DNA of 13,470 nucleotides from JAWXVD01 sp044425705 (GTDB taxonomy: Bacteria > Bacillota > Clostridia > Lachnospirales > Lachnospiraceae), in the NCBI GenBank assembly GCA_044425705.1, contig JAWXVD010000089.1, positions 1 through 13,470 on the forward strand, written 5' to 3'. The notes below the pieces were generated by a model. The model was not told where the DNA came from, searched no databases, and was given only the letters and a program-made list of their open reading frames with translations. Both the position numbers and the translations under genes were made by a program. How positions within the stretch are numbered: the first letter of the stretch is position 1; each line of letters opens with the position of its first letter. Below are positions 13,040-13,470 of this stretch, piece by piece.

Positions 13040-13126
13040 ATGGTTACATATTCAGAATTGTTTGAATTTTGTTTATTAATCGTTGCTATTGTAGGTCTTG
13101 TTTACAAGATTTCACATAAAAAATAA
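13040..13126 (+). CDS. Small hydrophobic type I toxin, copy 2 (holin-like)
   Basis: This 28-aa paralogue of the peptide at 12620-12706 differs only at residue 9 (Glu instead of Gln). The other coding differences seen (Ser TCG/TCA, Leu TTA/TTG, Leu TTG/TTA) are silent, which suggests the peptide sequence is under selection. It has the same ribosome binding site AAAGGAGGG, ATG spacing, single membrane helix and basic tail. The stop codon again lies inside the terminator stem. An in-frame open extension back to 12926 is present here too and is treated as leader RNA. Confidence 0.75.
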   Translation: MVTYSELFEFCLLIVAIVGLVYKISHKK

Positions 13127-13161
13127 TCGCCCAAGACTCTCAACCTTTGCGATTATTTTTT
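13118..13161. terminator. Bidirectional terminator of toxin 2 and its antisense RNA
   Basis: ATAATCGC (13123-13130) and GCGATTAT (13149-13156) form the same 8-bp stem as in unit 1, flanked by A and T runs. The 18-nt loop is unrelated in sequence to the 17-nt loop of unit 1. Confidence 0.9.
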
Positions 13162-13207
13162 AATTAATTATATGAGGGACAACCGTCTATCGGTAGTACC
13201 TTTTTAT
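13118..13207 (-). ncRNA. Predicted antisense (antitoxin) RNA 2
   Basis: Predicted from the minus-strand promoter at 13214-13242 and the terminator. It starts near 13207, about 90 nt long, with the same 5' module as antisense RNA 1 but a different terminator loop, which is the part antisense to the 3' end of toxin mRNA 2. Confidence 0.7.
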
Positions 13208-13213
13208 ATTTTT

Positions 13214-13242
13214 ATATTAAACTAGATTTCTTTATCTGTCAA
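13214..13242 (-). promoter_or_regulatory. Antisense RNA promoter 2
   Basis: On the minus strand TTGACA (13237-13242), 17 bp, TAATAT (13214-13219). One base in the -10 differs from unit 1. Confidence 0.85.
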
Positions 13243-13274
13243 CAGATTTTTCACTCCCCAAATCCCCAGTCCTT

Positions 13275-13289
13275 GATAATGTTTGAAAT
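13275..13289 (+). repeat. Boundary repeat copy 4 (GATAATGTTTGAAAT)
   Basis: Marks the right end of the tandem cassettes. The preceding CCTT matches copy 2 at 12433. From 13290 to 13387 I see no gene and only a short GGCA/TGCC hairpin near 13355-13376. Confidence 0.85.
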
Positions 13290-13387
13290 ACATTAGGTAC
13301 TTTTCGTGATTTTGATATAGCATAGTATATATCATCGGTCTATAGAAGATTAAAGGCAGGATTTTCATCTAATGCCCCTTTTTATTC

Positions 13388-13470
13388 CTACAACCTTCTC
13401 ACCCACTGATGCACACTTCTCACACTCTTAGGTGCAACCCCTAGTACCAGCAAATAAACTTTATTTTTCT
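13388..13470 (-). CDS. C-terminal end of an unidentified protein (partial)
   Basis: An open frame enters from the right edge on the minus strand and ends in TAG at 13388-13390. The visible 26 residues include a hydrophobic stretch VYLLVLGVAPKSV and end HQWVRRL. The other two minus-strand frames stop early, and the composition looks like coding sequence. Too little is visible to name a family, and the start lies outside the window. Confidence 0.4.
   Translation of the reverse strand, partial: KNKVYLLVLGVAPKSVRSVHQWVRRL

Larger units (their letters stand above)
12944..13200. repeat. Inverted leader/antisense module flanking toxin gene 2
   Basis: The left arm (12944-12974) and right arm (13174-13200) have the same sequences as the corresponding arms of unit 1, inverted relative to each other around the toxin gene. 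Both arms are unchanged between units although the DNA between them has diverged. Confidence 0.8.
12853..13274 (+). repeat. Tandem cassette unit 2 (type I toxin-antitoxin locus)
   Basis: A 422-bp second copy of the unit at 12433-12852. It starts at boundary repeat copy 3 (12853-12867) and ends at copy 4 (13275-13289). The same sub-elements are present in the same order. Confidence 0.9.

Noticed and set aside
12433..13274. CRISPR-like array, because of regularly spaced repeats
   Set aside because: The repeated unit is about 420 bp with nearly identical content; there are no short unique spacers between short repeats and no cas genes.

Overview
The window looks like chromosome from a low-GC Firmicute of the class Clostridia, probably a Lachnospirales-type gut anaerobe. 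This is inferred from AT-rich codon use, AGGAGG ribosome binding sites, the tsaE-tsaB-rimI...tsaD cluster, an FMN riboswitch in front of an ECF-type riboflavin transporter, and small holin-like toxin genes. No species can be named from the sequence alone.

Left third (1-4988, all minus strand). This is a housekeeping block. Read in the direction of transcription it is ribU, a YcxB-like membrane protein, tsaE, tsaB, rimI, a small zinc-ribbon protein, rnz (RNase Z) and the first 125 codons of tsaD, which runs off the left edge. TsaE, TsaB and TsaD are partners in making the t6A37 modification of ANN-decoding tRNAs; RNase Z matures tRNA 3' ends; RimI acetylates ribosomal protein S18. ribU has its own TTGACA/TATGAT promoter, an FMN riboswitch and a terminator expression platform.

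Middle (5423-12232). This is a pseudaminic acid (Pse) locus in two converging units that meet at a bidirectional terminator (7843-7878). The plus-strand unit is pseI-pseG; the minus-strand unit is pseB-pseC-GT2-pseF. Together they encode PseB (dehydratase/epimerase), PseC (aminotransferase), PseG (UDP-sugar hydrolase), PseI (synthase), PseF (CMP-Pse synthetase) and a family-2 glycosyltransferase. The PseH acetyltransferase step is not encoded in the window. Such clusters make a nonulosonic acid for flagellin or surface glycans. Several intercistronic gaps hold perfect hairpins.

Right end (12233-13470). A 155-bp element (12258-12412) made of three adjacent palindromes is followed by two tandem ~420-bp cassettes (12433-12852 and 12853-13274). 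I read each cassette as a complete type I toxin-antitoxin locus. Each has a structured leader, a 28-aa hydrophobic toxin gene, a bidirectional terminator that contains the toxin stop codon, and a convergent antisense RNA driven by a consensus TTGACA-N17-TAnTAT promoter. The predicted 5' ends of toxin mRNA and antisense RNA carry the same ~30-nt module as an inverted repeat. The terminator loop, where the two RNAs overlap, is the segment that differs most between cassettes. A 15-bp repeat (GATAATGTTTGAAAT) marks all four boundaries of the palindromic element and the cassettes. The C-terminal 26 codons of an unidentified minus-strand gene close the window.
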